Below, one piece after another: positions 11,801 to 21,479 of a stretch of 64,000 nt of DNA. The position numbers and the translations under genes were made by a program. The stretch comes from Trachythela sp. YZ-2020 (taxonomy: Eukaryota > Cnidaria > Anthozoa > Malacalcyonacea > Clavulariidae): NCBI GenBank assembly GCA_016169945.1, contig JADLSH010000138.1, forward strand, positions 930,001 through 994,000, read 5' to 3'. The notes under the pieces were generated by a model that saw nothing but the letters and a program-made list of their open reading frames with translations, was not told the origin of the DNA and did no database searches. Each line of letters opens with the position of its first letter. Position 1 is the first letter of the stretch.

Positions 11801-14020
11801 CTCAGAACGCGTCATTTGGATGCGCGACCGAATTTCGCGATTCGTGTATTCTGCTGGATCTGCCCCTGTGTGGCTGTGTACATGAGTTCAGTAAAAATAT
11901 GAAACGTAAATTACGCAAGTTGAATTGTGCGGCTACTCATGCGCAAGGTATTGCATTCTATTGTATTATAAGAATAGATAATTAATCAAAACTAAAAAAG
12001 CGCGAACGCTTGATAAATATATGACTATATTGATTAAATTTAATAATTCATTAATTCACACCAACGAACATATGAAAGATAAACTGTCTTGATCAGCTTC
12101 CACTCAATATTTTCATTATGATACTAGCAACACCACTCAAGTCTGTGAATCCTGTCCCTAATAATTTTAGCACCTAAGAGTTTTAGCACTGACATCACTG
12201 TGTGACTGTGTACGTATTTTTTTAAAACTAAAGGCAGTATGACATGAACTCTCATGCGCAGTACTCAATGTGACTGAAAGTCAGAGAACAAGTTTCTGCA
12301 CAATTTCCAATTAGTGTAATTAGATATAAAAACTGTTTTCTTATACAAGGTGGTCGTTAGTATGTGTGTACATATTCTGTTTATTGAATTGTGTTGCCAT
12401 TCAACATATTGGAGCAGCACACGTAATTTTTCAATTTGACTTTTCGATTTAGAATTGGGGGGCCCCAATCGGTCCCCCCTTAACTAAACCTTTTGTATAT
12501 ATCCAGCATGCGATATTCCCAGTGTTATATCCGGATCTGTTTTTCCTTAATAGCGTTTCTTTTTTCTTATAATACCGCTGCAGCTGTATCGTTGCGTAGT
12601 ACTAACCTTATACGTATTAAACTGACATTTCTTTGTCCACGAGAGGAATAGATACGGGCGCTTGCTCCGCGTTGCTGTTGAGTTCTTACAATATACTAGA
12701 AATACATGCTTGCAGTAACCCCTCGTCCAAGCTGAACATTGCCAGACACTACATTCGAAAACATTACTATTGCTAATCTTTTTCATCACAAAATCGGCAA
12801 TGCAAAGGTTGTAGGCGAGTCGGATATCCGCCGCGTTCAAAGGAAATTTTTGGCTTAGAAAACATAATTGGATCCTTGGCTCACACCCCTCTTCGCGATG
12901 CAATCAAAGGCTATCGCTACATGAAATCTTTTACTTGACGTAATCACTGTGTTTTCCTTCATTTAAATGTGCCATTAAAATTTTGATCATTGCTCTAATA
13001 GTTTGGAAAGGAGAGTGGAAGGAAACAATATTATTTTGGGAAATCTATTTTGAAAGAATAAAAAATGGAAATTTTGTTTCAAGAAGAGGAAGCACAGTAG
13101 CCATGGCAACACGATAAAATAAACTTCTTTTATGGAGTACAAAACAACAGGTTACAAAAACTACAAAAATAATTAAAATATTAGTTGTTTTAGCCATACA
13201 AATCTGAGATATATGGTGTAGGTATGTTCTTATGCATTCTATAAGCTTCAAATTAATGTTTAAATGCAACCTTCCGTTTACTAAAAGTAAAACGTTGCCA
13301 AAAGTTTATAAAACTAAATTGCCTTTTATAAATTAGTAGATTAGTAGAAATTAAATCAGTAGAAAATATACAAATTCTCTCGTGTGAAACGATTTCGCTT
13401 TCCTTTTAAGTTGGAACTTTTTGATAGCATAAAATATATGATATTTTAATTGTGAAAAAATGAAAATCTATGTAAATAAAACAACATTCTTACGGCTATA
13501 TCAACAATTTAATATAAGAAACTTGCCATATTTTTTCGACTATCTATCTCTATTTATCCTTTTTTATAAAGTATGAACGATAAATTTGTTCCGCAGCTTT
13601 TCCTGAAGTCCCAAAAATACTTACTGATATGACTTACTCATGTTTTTTTATAATTCGCTCATTCCACTCCTAACAAAGATTAGTGAGATGACCACCCATC
13701 ACACCCATGCGCCCGCAAAACTTGATGAACTTTGGATTTCCCATTGCTTTCCTTTTTTTCCGGGTGTAAATATCCGCGCGGAATTAGTACCCTCGCACGG
13801 CGCTTCGCGCCGGCTCGGGGATTAAATCAGAAACTTCATTTCAAAAGCAAGTGCGAAGTACAAAAATACTGCTCAAAAAGCAGTTGATGTTTTATGAAAA
13901 TTTCGAAACGTTTTGTGAACGTCTTAAAGACCCGTCTAAATCAAAGCTAAAAGAGTACATCATATAGCATATACCTGCTTAATATAGTTGGGTAATTGAT
14001 AATTTTGTACGCCTGTATTT
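11801..14020. other. No gene recognised
   Basis: AT-rich. A 118-codon minus-strand open frame (12903-12547) is cysteine-rich but matches nothing I know; I do not call it a gene. Near 13795 a small GC-rich palindromic patch (GGCGCTTCGCGCC) occurs. Confidence 0.4.
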
Positions 14021-14029
14021 ACCGAGGCG

Positions 14030-14115
14030 ACTTAAACGTGCTCGTGTGGCAACGGTACATCTGGTAAACTTTTACTCTAGCTGTATAAGGTCTGTCTTAG
14101 AATATGCATGTCAAT
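14030..14115 (+). pseudogene. LINE reverse-transcriptase fragment, 5' part of split target
   Basis: Encodes RLKRARVATVHLVNFYSSCI followed by RSVLEYACQ, the conserved stretch C-terminal to the LINE reverse transcriptase catalytic core (compare RPVLEYACQVWH at 41283 on the minus strand in this window). The frame is cut by the ISL2EU-like transposon and resumes at 19327. Confidence 0.7.
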
Positions 14116-14690
14116 AGGCCTTTTCACGGTTTTGGACGCCATTTTGGCGGGTAGGCAAGAATTTGCAGGCGCGGTTACCAAGTCTAATATAAATCACTAT
14201 AATTTGACTGCATATGGATTATATTGCCTTGCGATATTATAAAAAAATTCATTTTAAAGTTATTTTGATGCGGTAAAAGTACAATGAGGTGAAAGGTAAG
14301 TTTTTTTTCTACATTTTTGGCGATTTGTATCGACGTTGCTCGTATATTTTGCGAAATATATACAATTTTGTTGTTGTGATGCGTTGCGCCATGTTGATAT
14401 AAATATGCCCTGATATAAACACAAAGGTCATGTTTTGTTGAATTATTGTGAAATTACTGTTGCGTATGGAACTTATTACAGTATCGTGTACTGTTCTCGT
14501 ATATAAATAGTTTAAACTTTCAATATTTTCATGATGTTTGCAACGTTTATATCAAAACAATGAAAGGTATTCAATACTATATACATATACATGGTTTCAA
14601 AATCAAATTCTTATATAGAAAATATCTTGAGTCGATCTATTATATAACTAAGGCTTAACTGTCGGTAACATTGCTTCTTTCTTGTTTGTA
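14116..14690 (+). repeat. Left terminal inverted repeat of ISL2EU-like element
   Basis: Begins AGGCCTTTTCACGGTTTTGG and ends TTCTTTCTTGTTTGTA. Compared with 18750-19324 I noticed only about one mismatch in the outer ~70 bp. It contains a consensus splice donor GAAAG|GTAAG at 14295/14296, suggesting a noncoding first exon for the transposase gene lies inside the repeat. Confidence 0.9.
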
Positions 14691-14996
14691 TCTAAATAGT
14701 GCAGGCCTTGAGGATTATCATTAACATTTGTTGATTTCTCTGTATAGTAAACAAACTGATTTAAAATACTTGGAATATTTTATATTATAATCATTGTATT
14801 TGATTGAAAGGGAAACGCCTATATGCAAGTATAATAGTATGCCATGGAGGTCATTATTTGCATATTGAATTTGGCATGACTTATTCTTAGCACCATAACA
14901 TAGTCATCATTTTATTAACTTTTAATTCCTAAGAAATTGGTTGCAACTCACCTATATAATGTTATTTCTCTTTTCTGTAGTACCCTACTGTTAAAG

Positions 14997-16460
14997 ATGC
15001 CAAAAAACGCACGGTGTTGTGTTGGAGGATGTGATAATGATGAAAGATATCCGTGTAAGTTCAAAATTAGGTCAAATGCTGGCACAATGAAGTTCTTTAA
15101 ATTTACGAAGCATGCTAAAAAGAGGCCCATATGGATTAAAAACATTAAGAAAGGGCGTGAGAACTTAAGTCCAGGAAGTGGAACATTTGTCTGTGCAAAT
15201 CACTTTATTGATGGAGAGCCAACTCCTCAAAATCCAAATCCTACACTTTTTCTTACTCCCACGGAAAACAAGTATGGACACACCCCTACCAAGGGAAAGC
15301 GATCTGAGAGGAGATTTGTATGGCAAGGTATCAACACGGAACAAAGCAAAGAGAATCCACCTGACAATGTACATCTGCAGCAAGATATGGACAAGGAACA
15401 AAGTGAAGAATTAGAGAATACAACTGAAAGTGAACAATCATTGACAGGGGAAACTTTAAAGCCAGACTATCTGTTTGAGGAAGTGATTAGGAAGGGTATG
15501 GTACACTTCTACACCGGTTTGCCAAACACAGAAGCTTTTAAGTTTCTGTTTCTTCAACTTCGTCAAAAGGCTACTAACATGAACTATTGGAAGGGAGAAG
15601 TACAGGTGCAAAAAGAAAAGCAATCATCGTACAGAAGCGATCGACTAGCCTATGTATTGGGAGTTTTTAATGAAGCTGGAGTTGAACCACCGCGATGCAA
15701 GTCAGGCCCTGAAAGGAAGCTTAGCCTTGAGGACGAGTTGCTGCTGACACTAATGAAACTGAGACTGGGTCTTCATGTGGATGATTTAGCATTTAGATTT
15801 AAAATATCTCGAGCACTCGTTTCAGAGATATTTGCGACATGGATTCGCTTTATGTCTAAAGAATTGAGCTGGTTGATAATGTGGCCAACAAAAGGGCAAA
15901 TTTGGCGGCAATTGCCAGAATGTTTCAGGAGAGTGTACCCTAACGTTAGATGCATTATTGATTGCACTGAGGTTTTCACTGAAACCCCTAGTGCATTGGA
16001 TGTGCAAGCTGCTTTATGGTCGGAATACAAGCATCACACAACGATCAAGTTCCTGATTGCTGTTACTCCAAATGGTGCTCCTTCTTATGTTTCACCTTGT
16101 TATGGCGGACGAGCAACTGACAAATTTATTGTTCAAGATTGTGGATTTCTAAAATTGCTTCAACCATTTGATCAAGTTATGGCTGATCGTGGCTTTAAGA
16201 TTCGGGAAGAACTCATGATGTACCAGGCTGATTTGTGTATCCCACCCAGTTCAAGAGTTGGCATGCAAATGGCATCGGAACAGGTGAAGGAAACATCACG
16301 GATTGGGAACATTCGTATTTATGTAGAACAAGCTATTGGTCGACTAAAAAACTACAATGTTATCAAGCATGAACTGCCAATGAACTGTCTTCCACTTTGT
16401 AATGATATTGTTTGTGTGGTGTCTGCACTTACCTGCCTACAGGACCCTCTTTGTAAATGA
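14997..16460 (+). CDS. THAP-domain DDE transposase (ISL2EU/Harbinger type)
   Basis: The 487-residue protein catalyses element excision and integration. The start at 14997 is chosen because a splice acceptor (TTTTCTGTAG, ending 14980) lies just upstream and the THAP finger begins at once. THAP zinc finger, residues 1-90: C8, C12, W46, C66, H69 and a following PTLFL segment. A Gln/Glu-rich linker (~110-165) follows, then a helix-turn-helix region (~225-300) with LTLMKLRLGLHVDDLAFRF. DDE_4-type catalytic domain: D322 (IIDCTEV), D397 (MADRGF), E444 (VEQAIGRLKN). No stops or frameshifts. Convergent with the YqaJ gene, leaving a 298-bp intergenic gap. The 5' exon and promoter are inferred to lie in the left inverted repeat. 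Confidence 0.9.
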   Translation: MPKNARCCVGGCDNDERYPCKFKIRSNAGTMKFFKFTKHAKKRPIWIKNIKKGRENLSPGSGTFVCANHFIDGEPTPQNPNPTLFLTPTENKYGHTPTKGKRSERRFVWQGINTEQSKENPPDNVHLQQDMDKEQSEELENTTESEQSLTGETLKPDYLFEEVIRKGMVHFYTGLPNTEAFKFLFLQLRQKATNMNYWKGEVQVQKEKQSSYRSDRLAYVLGVFNEAGVEPPRCKSGPERKLSLEDELLLTLMKLRLGLHVDDLAFRFKISRALVSEIFATWIRFMSKELSWLIMWPTKGQIWRQLPECFRRVYPNVRCIIDCTEVFTETPSALDVQAALWSEYKHHTTIKFLIAVTPNGAPSYVSPCYGGRATDKFIVQDCGFLKLLQPFDQVMADRGFKIREELMMYQADLCIPPSSRVGMQMASEQVKETSRIGNIRIYVEQAIGRLKNYNVIKHELPMNCLPLCNDIVCVVSALTCLQDPLCK

Positions 16461-16758
16461 CTATGTTAGGTATGCATTTAACTGCTAAATGAAAATCGAA
16501 CATATTTGCATAAATCAAAAATGATTGTGAATAATGACATAAACTCTTAAAAATCACTATCATGTGGGTTAATTTTGGTCATTCTTATAAATGCACCCAC
16601 TAAAACCCAGGTTTGGTTTTGTTTTGTTTTTTATTACCTACAATTTGTTTTGTATTTTTGTTGAAAAAGATCATTTACATTAACATGGTAAGTTTTATTT
16701 TATGTTTTAAATGTCCTTCACTAGTTGCTGATAACTCAAAAAATTTAATGCTACTGTA

Positions 16759-18723
16759 CTAACAATAAATAGATGGTAAACAACACTGACATAACCACTC
16801 TTCAGTATCACCAATGTTTTGTACATTACAACATTTGAAATGAAACCATGCTCCACATAAGTCACAGCAGACACTGTTTTCATCCGATTCTGGTGTGAGC
16901 TCTTCGCTTTCAAAAATAACTTTATCACATAATGAGCAGAAGAAAATTGATTTGATATGTAGCAATACCTTGACCATATACGACTTAAAAAATATATCTA
17001 AATTCTGTAGTAATCGAGTCCAAAACTCTAAGTCATAGTTAATTAGTTCAACAAAAATCCCCTGGGTTGTCCAAACAACAAAAAAGGTCCTCAACATTCC
17101 AGTAACAGCCATTTGTCCTGTGATTTGATAATAGTATTTGTGGCTTCTTTTCAGTTGAATGTTATTATTGACACATTCTAAGAAATCAGTTTCATGCCAT
17201 TTGTCTTCAACTGCATACTGTCGAATACTAAATGGGCATTTAATTTCCAAACATGCAGACTGACAACAGTCACAAGTCACAAGTCCATCTGGGCTAGCAC
17301 CAATGTATGGCTTATCTTTTAAAACCCAAAGCCCAGACTTGACCACCTTGCAGTTTTCGTGTTTAGAAAGAGCCAATGCATGAAACTCTCTAAATGCTTT
17401 GCTCTCATTATCTGTTCCCCACTTGATTGCTGGGAGATTAGCAATAGATGCGGAACCAAACACAAGTTCTGCCACCATATGTGTGGTTTTGGGCCTTTTT
17501 CTCGCCCTGCTTTTTGAGATTGTTTCCATCTTTGTGTGAACATCCTTAAACTTTGATGATGTTATCCTCCCTTTTCTTTGCTCAATCCAAGATGATGATT
17601 TTGCTTGTTTTCTGGTAGAACTTTCAATAGTTTTGACCTGTTCACCTTCAAGGGGAAGCATTTTCATGAAGCCACTTATCACATCTTGTTCTGACACATT
17701 TCCCCCTAAGGTATTGAGGTAATTGTCAGCTCTTTTTGTAATTTGAAAAGGCATTGCATCCTTGGGCAATATTCCAACATCTGAAGAGTAAAATAATTGA
17801 GCAGTTGGTTGTATCTTCCTATACCCTTCCAAGAACGACTCTTTTTGTTGCTCGGTTACTACCCGTTGACCATCTCTGCGAGGATCAAATTCCTTCCAAA
17901 ACTCAGAAATAATACCGGGGGGGTCAGTTCTCTTCTTTGTTTTCTTATCTTTCCGAATTGTCATGTCCATAATTTTTCCAGGTTGAACGTCCTTCCTTGT
18001 TGACACATTCCACCCACAAGGCATTGAAGTACAGGAAGGATCATTGTAACCTGCTTTGGATGCATATTCCAACTTGTAAAGTACAGCAATCATGTGGTTA
18101 CAAGTAGAACTTGTACCAGCGATACATGTGCACCAACCACATAAAATGCTACCATCCTTGTCTAGTGCTACCCACACTTGTTTAGGCTCATCTCGGACAT
18201 GCTGTGATGGTGTCACATTACACTTTATCACACATTTACCATTATTTTCAGAAAAGAAGATAGTTCCAACAAAGTTACTCATCCAATACGAGTAAGCTTT
18301 CTGGTCCTTGTATTGCCCAATATACTCCGAGTGGAACTCCTTTTTTGCCAGAATATAAGAAAATATTTTCCCAAGATCTACTGTAGGCCATTTGGTGATG
18401 TCGTCTGTCCAGGATTGGGTGCTCTTAGGATCAACCAAAGCATGCTGTTGAAGTCGTGCTAAATACTCTTTCTGGATTTTGGTATTAAGCTCTTCTGCAG
18501 AAAGCTTAACTGGCAATTTTAGCTCAAAAGCAGAAAATGCTATAGCTACAAGCTCAATCTTCCTGCCAGTAGTTGACAACCCTCTTAAGCTTAAGAAATC
18601 TTTGAGAGTGCCAACAGTCAAGGTACTAAAATCATCATATCCCTCCACAATGAACAACAAACCTGGAATATAGAAAATCCACATGAAACAAATATGTATA
18701 CAGTTGAGGGAAGAACTTAGCAT
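16759..18723 (-). CDS. SAP-SWIM-YqaJ-PHD transposon-encoded protein
   Basis: Intact 654-codon frame. Domains in order: SAP-like DNA-binding helix pair (~31-70, VGTLKDFLSLRGLSTTGRK); SWIM zinc finger with C198, C200, C208, H210 (CTCIAGTSSTCNH); YqaJ-type nuclease fold (~380-590) with RKGRITSSKF, GASPDG (475-480) and LEIKCP (492-497), the expected acidic/Lys catalytic region; C-terminal PHD finger (~596-650) reading histone tails in known families. YqaJ nucleases are lambda-exonuclease-like, so a role in processing transposon DNA ends is plausible but inferred. The first ~20 residues may be intronic: a splice acceptor (CTATATTCCAG) lies at 18664-18663 and a true 5' exon may sit in the right inverted repeat. 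Confidence 0.85.
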   Translation of the reverse strand: MLSSSLNCIHICFMWIFYIPGLLFIVEGYDDFSTLTVGTLKDFLSLRGLSTTGRKIELVAIAFSAFELKLPVKLSAEELNTKIQKEYLARLQQHALVDPKSTQSWTDDITKWPTVDLGKIFSYILAKKEFHSEYIGQYKDQKAYSYWMSNFVGTIFFSENNGKCVIKCNVTPSQHVRDEPKQVWVALDKDGSILCGWCTCIAGTSSTCNHMIAVLYKLEYASKAGYNDPSCTSMPCGWNVSTRKDVQPGKIMDMTIRKDKKTKKRTDPPGIISEFWKEFDPRRDGQRVVTEQQKESFLEGYRKIQPTAQLFYSSDVGILPKDAMPFQITKRADNYLNTLGGNVSEQDVISGFMKMLPLEGEQVKTIESSTRKQAKSSSWIEQRKGRITSSKFKDVHTKMETISKSRARKRPKTTHMVAELVFGSASIANLPAIKWGTDNESKAFREFHALALSKHENCKVVKSGLWVLKDKPYIGASPDGLVTCDCCQSACLEIKCPFSIRQYAVEDKWHETDFLECVNNNIQLKRSHKYYYQITGQMAVTGMLRTFFVVWTTQGIFVELINYDLEFWTRLLQNLDIFFKSYMVKVLLHIKSIFFCSLCDKVIFESEELTPESDENSVCCDLCGAWFHFKCCNVQNIGDTEEWLCQCCLPSIYC

Positions 18724-18749
18724 CGAACATGCTGTTTAACGGAACTATT

Positions 18750-19324
18750 TACAAACAAGAAAGAAGCAATGTTACCGACAGTTAAGCCTTAGTTATATAA
18801 TAGATCGACTCAAGATATTTTCTATATAAGAATTTGGTTTTGAAACCATGTATATGTATATAGTATTGAATACCTTTCATTGTTTTGATATAAACGTTGC
18901 AAACATCATGAAAATATTGAAAGTTTAAACTATTTATATACGAGAACAGTACACGATACTGTAATAAGTTCCATACGCAACAGTAATTTCACAATAATTC
19001 AACAAAACATGACCTTTGTGTTTATATCAGGGCATATTTATATCAACATGGCGCAACGCATCACAACAACAAAATTGTATATATTTCGCAAAATATACGA
19101 GCAACGTCGATACAAATCGCCAAAAATGTAGAAAAAAAACTTACCTTTCACCTCATTGTACTTTTACCGCATCAAAATAACTTTAAAATGAATTTTTTTA
19201 TAATATCGCAAGGCAATATAATCCATATGCAGTCAAATTATAGTGATTTATATTAGACTTGGTAACCGCGCCTGCAAATTCCTGCCTACCCGCCAAAATG
19301 GCGTCCAAAACCGTGAAAAGGCCT
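18750..19324 (-). repeat. Right terminal inverted repeat of ISL2EU-like element
   Basis: Reverse complement of 14116-14690, same length (575 bp). It places the same donor GAAAG|GTAAG (near 19144, minus strand) upstream of the YqaJ gene, giving both genes the same putative promoter and leader exon. Confidence 0.9.
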
Positions 19325-19326
19325 AT

Positions 19327-19606
19327 TGTTCCATAGTACTTTTCCACGTTGTCTTTCAAAGGACATTAAACGTACTGTATGCAAAAGCGTGCAACTCGTA
19401 CAATATATTCGGAGATATCTTGCAGTGATGCTATTAAATATACTGGTCTCCATACTCCTGAAAATAGACGAGAGTTCCTATCCTGTAAACTTTTTAATGA
19501 GATTGTGTCAGACGAGGACCACAAGCTTGCAGAACTTCTGCCACCGAGACTAGCAATCAACAAACAATTACGAAATAAAAAAACTGTTGAAGTCGCACCG
19601 GCATGA
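19327..19606 (+). pseudogene. LINE reverse-transcriptase fragment, 3' part of split target
   Basis: Continues the frame broken at 14115: LFHSTFPRCLSKDIK, then after a small frameshift near 19375, MQKRATRTIYSEISC and ENRREFLSCKLFNEIV, ending with a stop at 19604-19606. This is the usual C-terminus of a LINE ORF2 product. Removing the transposon and one copy of the AT duplication brings the two halves into register at the junction. Confidence 0.7.
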
Positions 19607-19610
19607 CAGA

Positions 19611-20230
19611 CCGCTTTGGAAATTCCCTCATTATACATTATGCGAAAAAACATAAGTAGATTATTTTTAAATAATATCAACATAATTTTGTAAAATAGAA
19701 AAATCCTAATTTATAAATTACTTTTATTATCACACATAATATGCAAAATTGACTTTGTTGTATACTAAGCAGATGTAGCTAGTTCAGTCTTTATGACTGC
19801 TAGATGTTGTTTTAATAAACCAGATATTATCTATTTATCTATCTAATTGTTTTAAAAACACATATAGAATTTTACAATGATAAGTTTTCTGGTGTTTATT
19901 GCTGCCGAAGGCAGCACACTATTCTTGACATGGCAAGGTTTCTCCAGAGTTCACTCGCCCCAGTCTTTTACGCCGACCTATGTATAGTCGAGATCTCGAT
20001 TTTGCCCCTGTGAGTTGTCGGAATTCCGGGCAGAAAGTCGAGCTCAAGGAGAATTTTTAAAATAGGGGGAGAGGGCGAGAAAATATTGTATTGCACGCGC
20101 ATGTTTTGTTCCATGTGATCTGCCAGTTCAGAACTCAAGATTTTACAAGATTTTATTCTGGATTTCTCGATCTGAGTCATCTGACTAGCTGCAAAATATA
20201 CAAACATTTCCCGAAGAAACACAGGTAAGT
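19611..20230. other. No gene recognised
   Basis: AT-rich tail of the LINE fragment (a short TCTATTTATCTATCTA stretch near 19831) followed by unassigned sequence. Confidence 0.4.
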
Positions 20231-20546
20231 ATGGCTTTATTTCTTTCTGCCGATATTCATCAAGGCGATGAACTGTTTAGTGTTCATTCTAGAGGAAAGC
20301 AATGCTTTTATTTTTATCGGCGCTTCTTTCAGCACGAAATATTCCATTGTCCGCGTGGTGGCGTGGTCTAAAACAACATTTAATAATGTCTTAATACAAG
20401 GAGACAAAATGTATTTAAAAGCTCTGAGTAATGGCTTATTAGTCCTAGATCCTGGTGTAGAATATTTGTCTATAGATAACTTTCCAACCATAGTTAGTGT
20501 TTATAATTCATGTACGATGACAAATATTACTACCCGTGGAGGTTAA
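20231..20546 (+). pseudogene. Fragment of a transposon-type cysteine-protease-like protein
   Basis: One frame reads MALFLSADIHQGDELFSVHS followed by RGKQC; a second frame from 20268 continues with YSIVRVVAWSKTTFNNVLIQ, GDKMYLKAL and GVEYLSIDNFP. The order HQGD-x-F, G-K-Q-C, W-(x)-N-N-V-L-x-x-GD-x-x-Y, LP resembles the N-terminal module, possibly a USP/herpes-tegument-protease-like fold with Cys as nucleophile, found in large cnidarian repeat-encoded proteins. That likeness is from memory and unverified. A frameshift splits it and nothing downstream continues it, so it is a remnant. Confidence 0.35.
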
Positions 20547-20642
20547 TTAATGATAATCCCGATGATAATTCCATCTCATTAGGCCCTTAAGATGATGTAA
20601 TATATCCATATTTTTTGTAAGTTTGTCCAACCATAACAAGTA

Positions 20643-21476
20643 AATATACCATAATTTATCAACCAAATTTGGTTTTCATTTTCTGCCTCAACAGGCGGAT
20701 GAATGTTACTTTGTCCACAACTGGCCCTGCCACAATGGGCAGATCAATAATATTTTGTACCTCAACGGGCTCAAACATGCTTTCTTACAAGATATGTCAT
20801 ATGTCGGTCTGTGATCGACACAGTTAATATATCGCCTGTGCCCCATCTATGACGGTGACAAATAGTGATCTAGCTGTAGTCATAGAGCCTGTACCTGTGA
20901 TCGTAGCACAAAATAGCAATCTACCTGTTGTGGTAGAGCCCATTGAGGCACAAAATATTGATCTGCCCATTGTGGCAGAAAGAAACATTGATCTACCCAT
21001 TGGGCTATTCCATTTAATACCATACCCCCCCTATGGAGGTCCCTGGAATTCTTCTGGGGTAAGGGGCCATTTTGCCTTGGACTTCTTCAGGGGTGTGACT
21101 ATTTAGGCTTGGAATTCTTCAGGGGTTGATTAAAAAATTGCATTCTTCAGGGGGTTGCAGTCAAATTCTTCAGGGGTAATAGCTGTAAGACAGGAATTCT
21201 TCAGGGGTAGGTGTTGTAAATACAAAATTCCTCAGGTGGGCTGTTGAAAGTCAGGAATTCTTCAGGGTTATAGAAAAACCCCTGTCCTCGATAGAGGAGG
21301 GGGGTTACAGATTTTAAATGGAATAGCTCATTGTGATAGAACCTGTGGAGCGTGTTGAGGCACAAAATATTATTGATCTGCCCATTGTGGCAGAGCCAGT
21401 TGTGGCACAAAGTAACATTGACTGCCTGTTGAGGCAGAAAATGAAAACCAAATTTGGTTGATAAATTATGTTACCA
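20643..21476. mobile_element. Foldback element with a nested MITE
   Basis: Left arm ~20643-20770 (ATTTATCAACCAAATTTGGT ... TGCCTCAACAGGCGGATGAA ... GCCACAATGGGCAGATCAAT) pairs with right arm ~21345-21476. Between them are repeats of GATCTGCCCATTGTGGCAGA type that also read as a Val/Pro/Ile repeat in one frame (20849-21000). That frame is short and probably not a gene. Confidence 0.65.
21003..21328. mobile_element. MITE with internal 14-bp tandem motif
   Basis: Inverted ends GGCTATTCCATTTAA / TTAAATGGAATAGCT are flanked by a 5-bp direct repeat CATTG (20998-21002, 21329-21333). The interior repeats GAATTCTTCAGGGGT about eight times with variable spacers. It is nested in the foldback element at 20643-21476. 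Confidence 0.75.
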
Positions 21477-21479
21477 TCA

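Larger units (their letters stand above)
14116..19324. mobile_element. Complete ISL2EU-like DNA transposon
   Basis: The 5209-bp element has terminal inverted repeats of 575 bp each, almost identical, and a 2-bp AT target duplication (14114-14115 and 19325-19326). It carries two convergent genes: a THAP + DDE transposase (plus strand) and a SAP-SWIM-YqaJ-PHD protein (minus strand). A Harbinger-related DDE transposase, an AT duplication and a YqaJ companion fit the ISL2EU group of the PIF/Harbinger-ISL2EU-Spy assemblage as I recall it; this attribution is from memory. Both open frames are intact, so the copy looks young and possibly autonomous. It inserted into a LINE fragment. Confidence 0.85.

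Noticed and set aside
12547..12903. 118-codon minus-strand frame as a gene
   Set aside because: No domain, homologous pattern or splice/promoter support; could be chance in AT-rich DNA.
13640..13825. Short frame containing THHTHAPAKLDEL
   Set aside because: Short, no known motif and ends in a GC-rich palindromic patch; not supported.
14948..18295. Opposite-strand open frames inside the transposase and YqaJ genes (e.g. 15165-15401, 15773-16030, 17797-18003)
   Set aside because: Shadows of the real coding frames; no domain or start context.
14114..19326. TA rather than AT as the ISL2EU target duplication
   Set aside because: A TA duplication also fits the flanking bases, but only AT restores the LINE reading frame across the junction.
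20849..21106. Val/Pro/Ile-repeat protein
   Set aside because: The repeat is part of the foldback element's inverted arms and is interrupted by a MITE; no start context or conserved domain.
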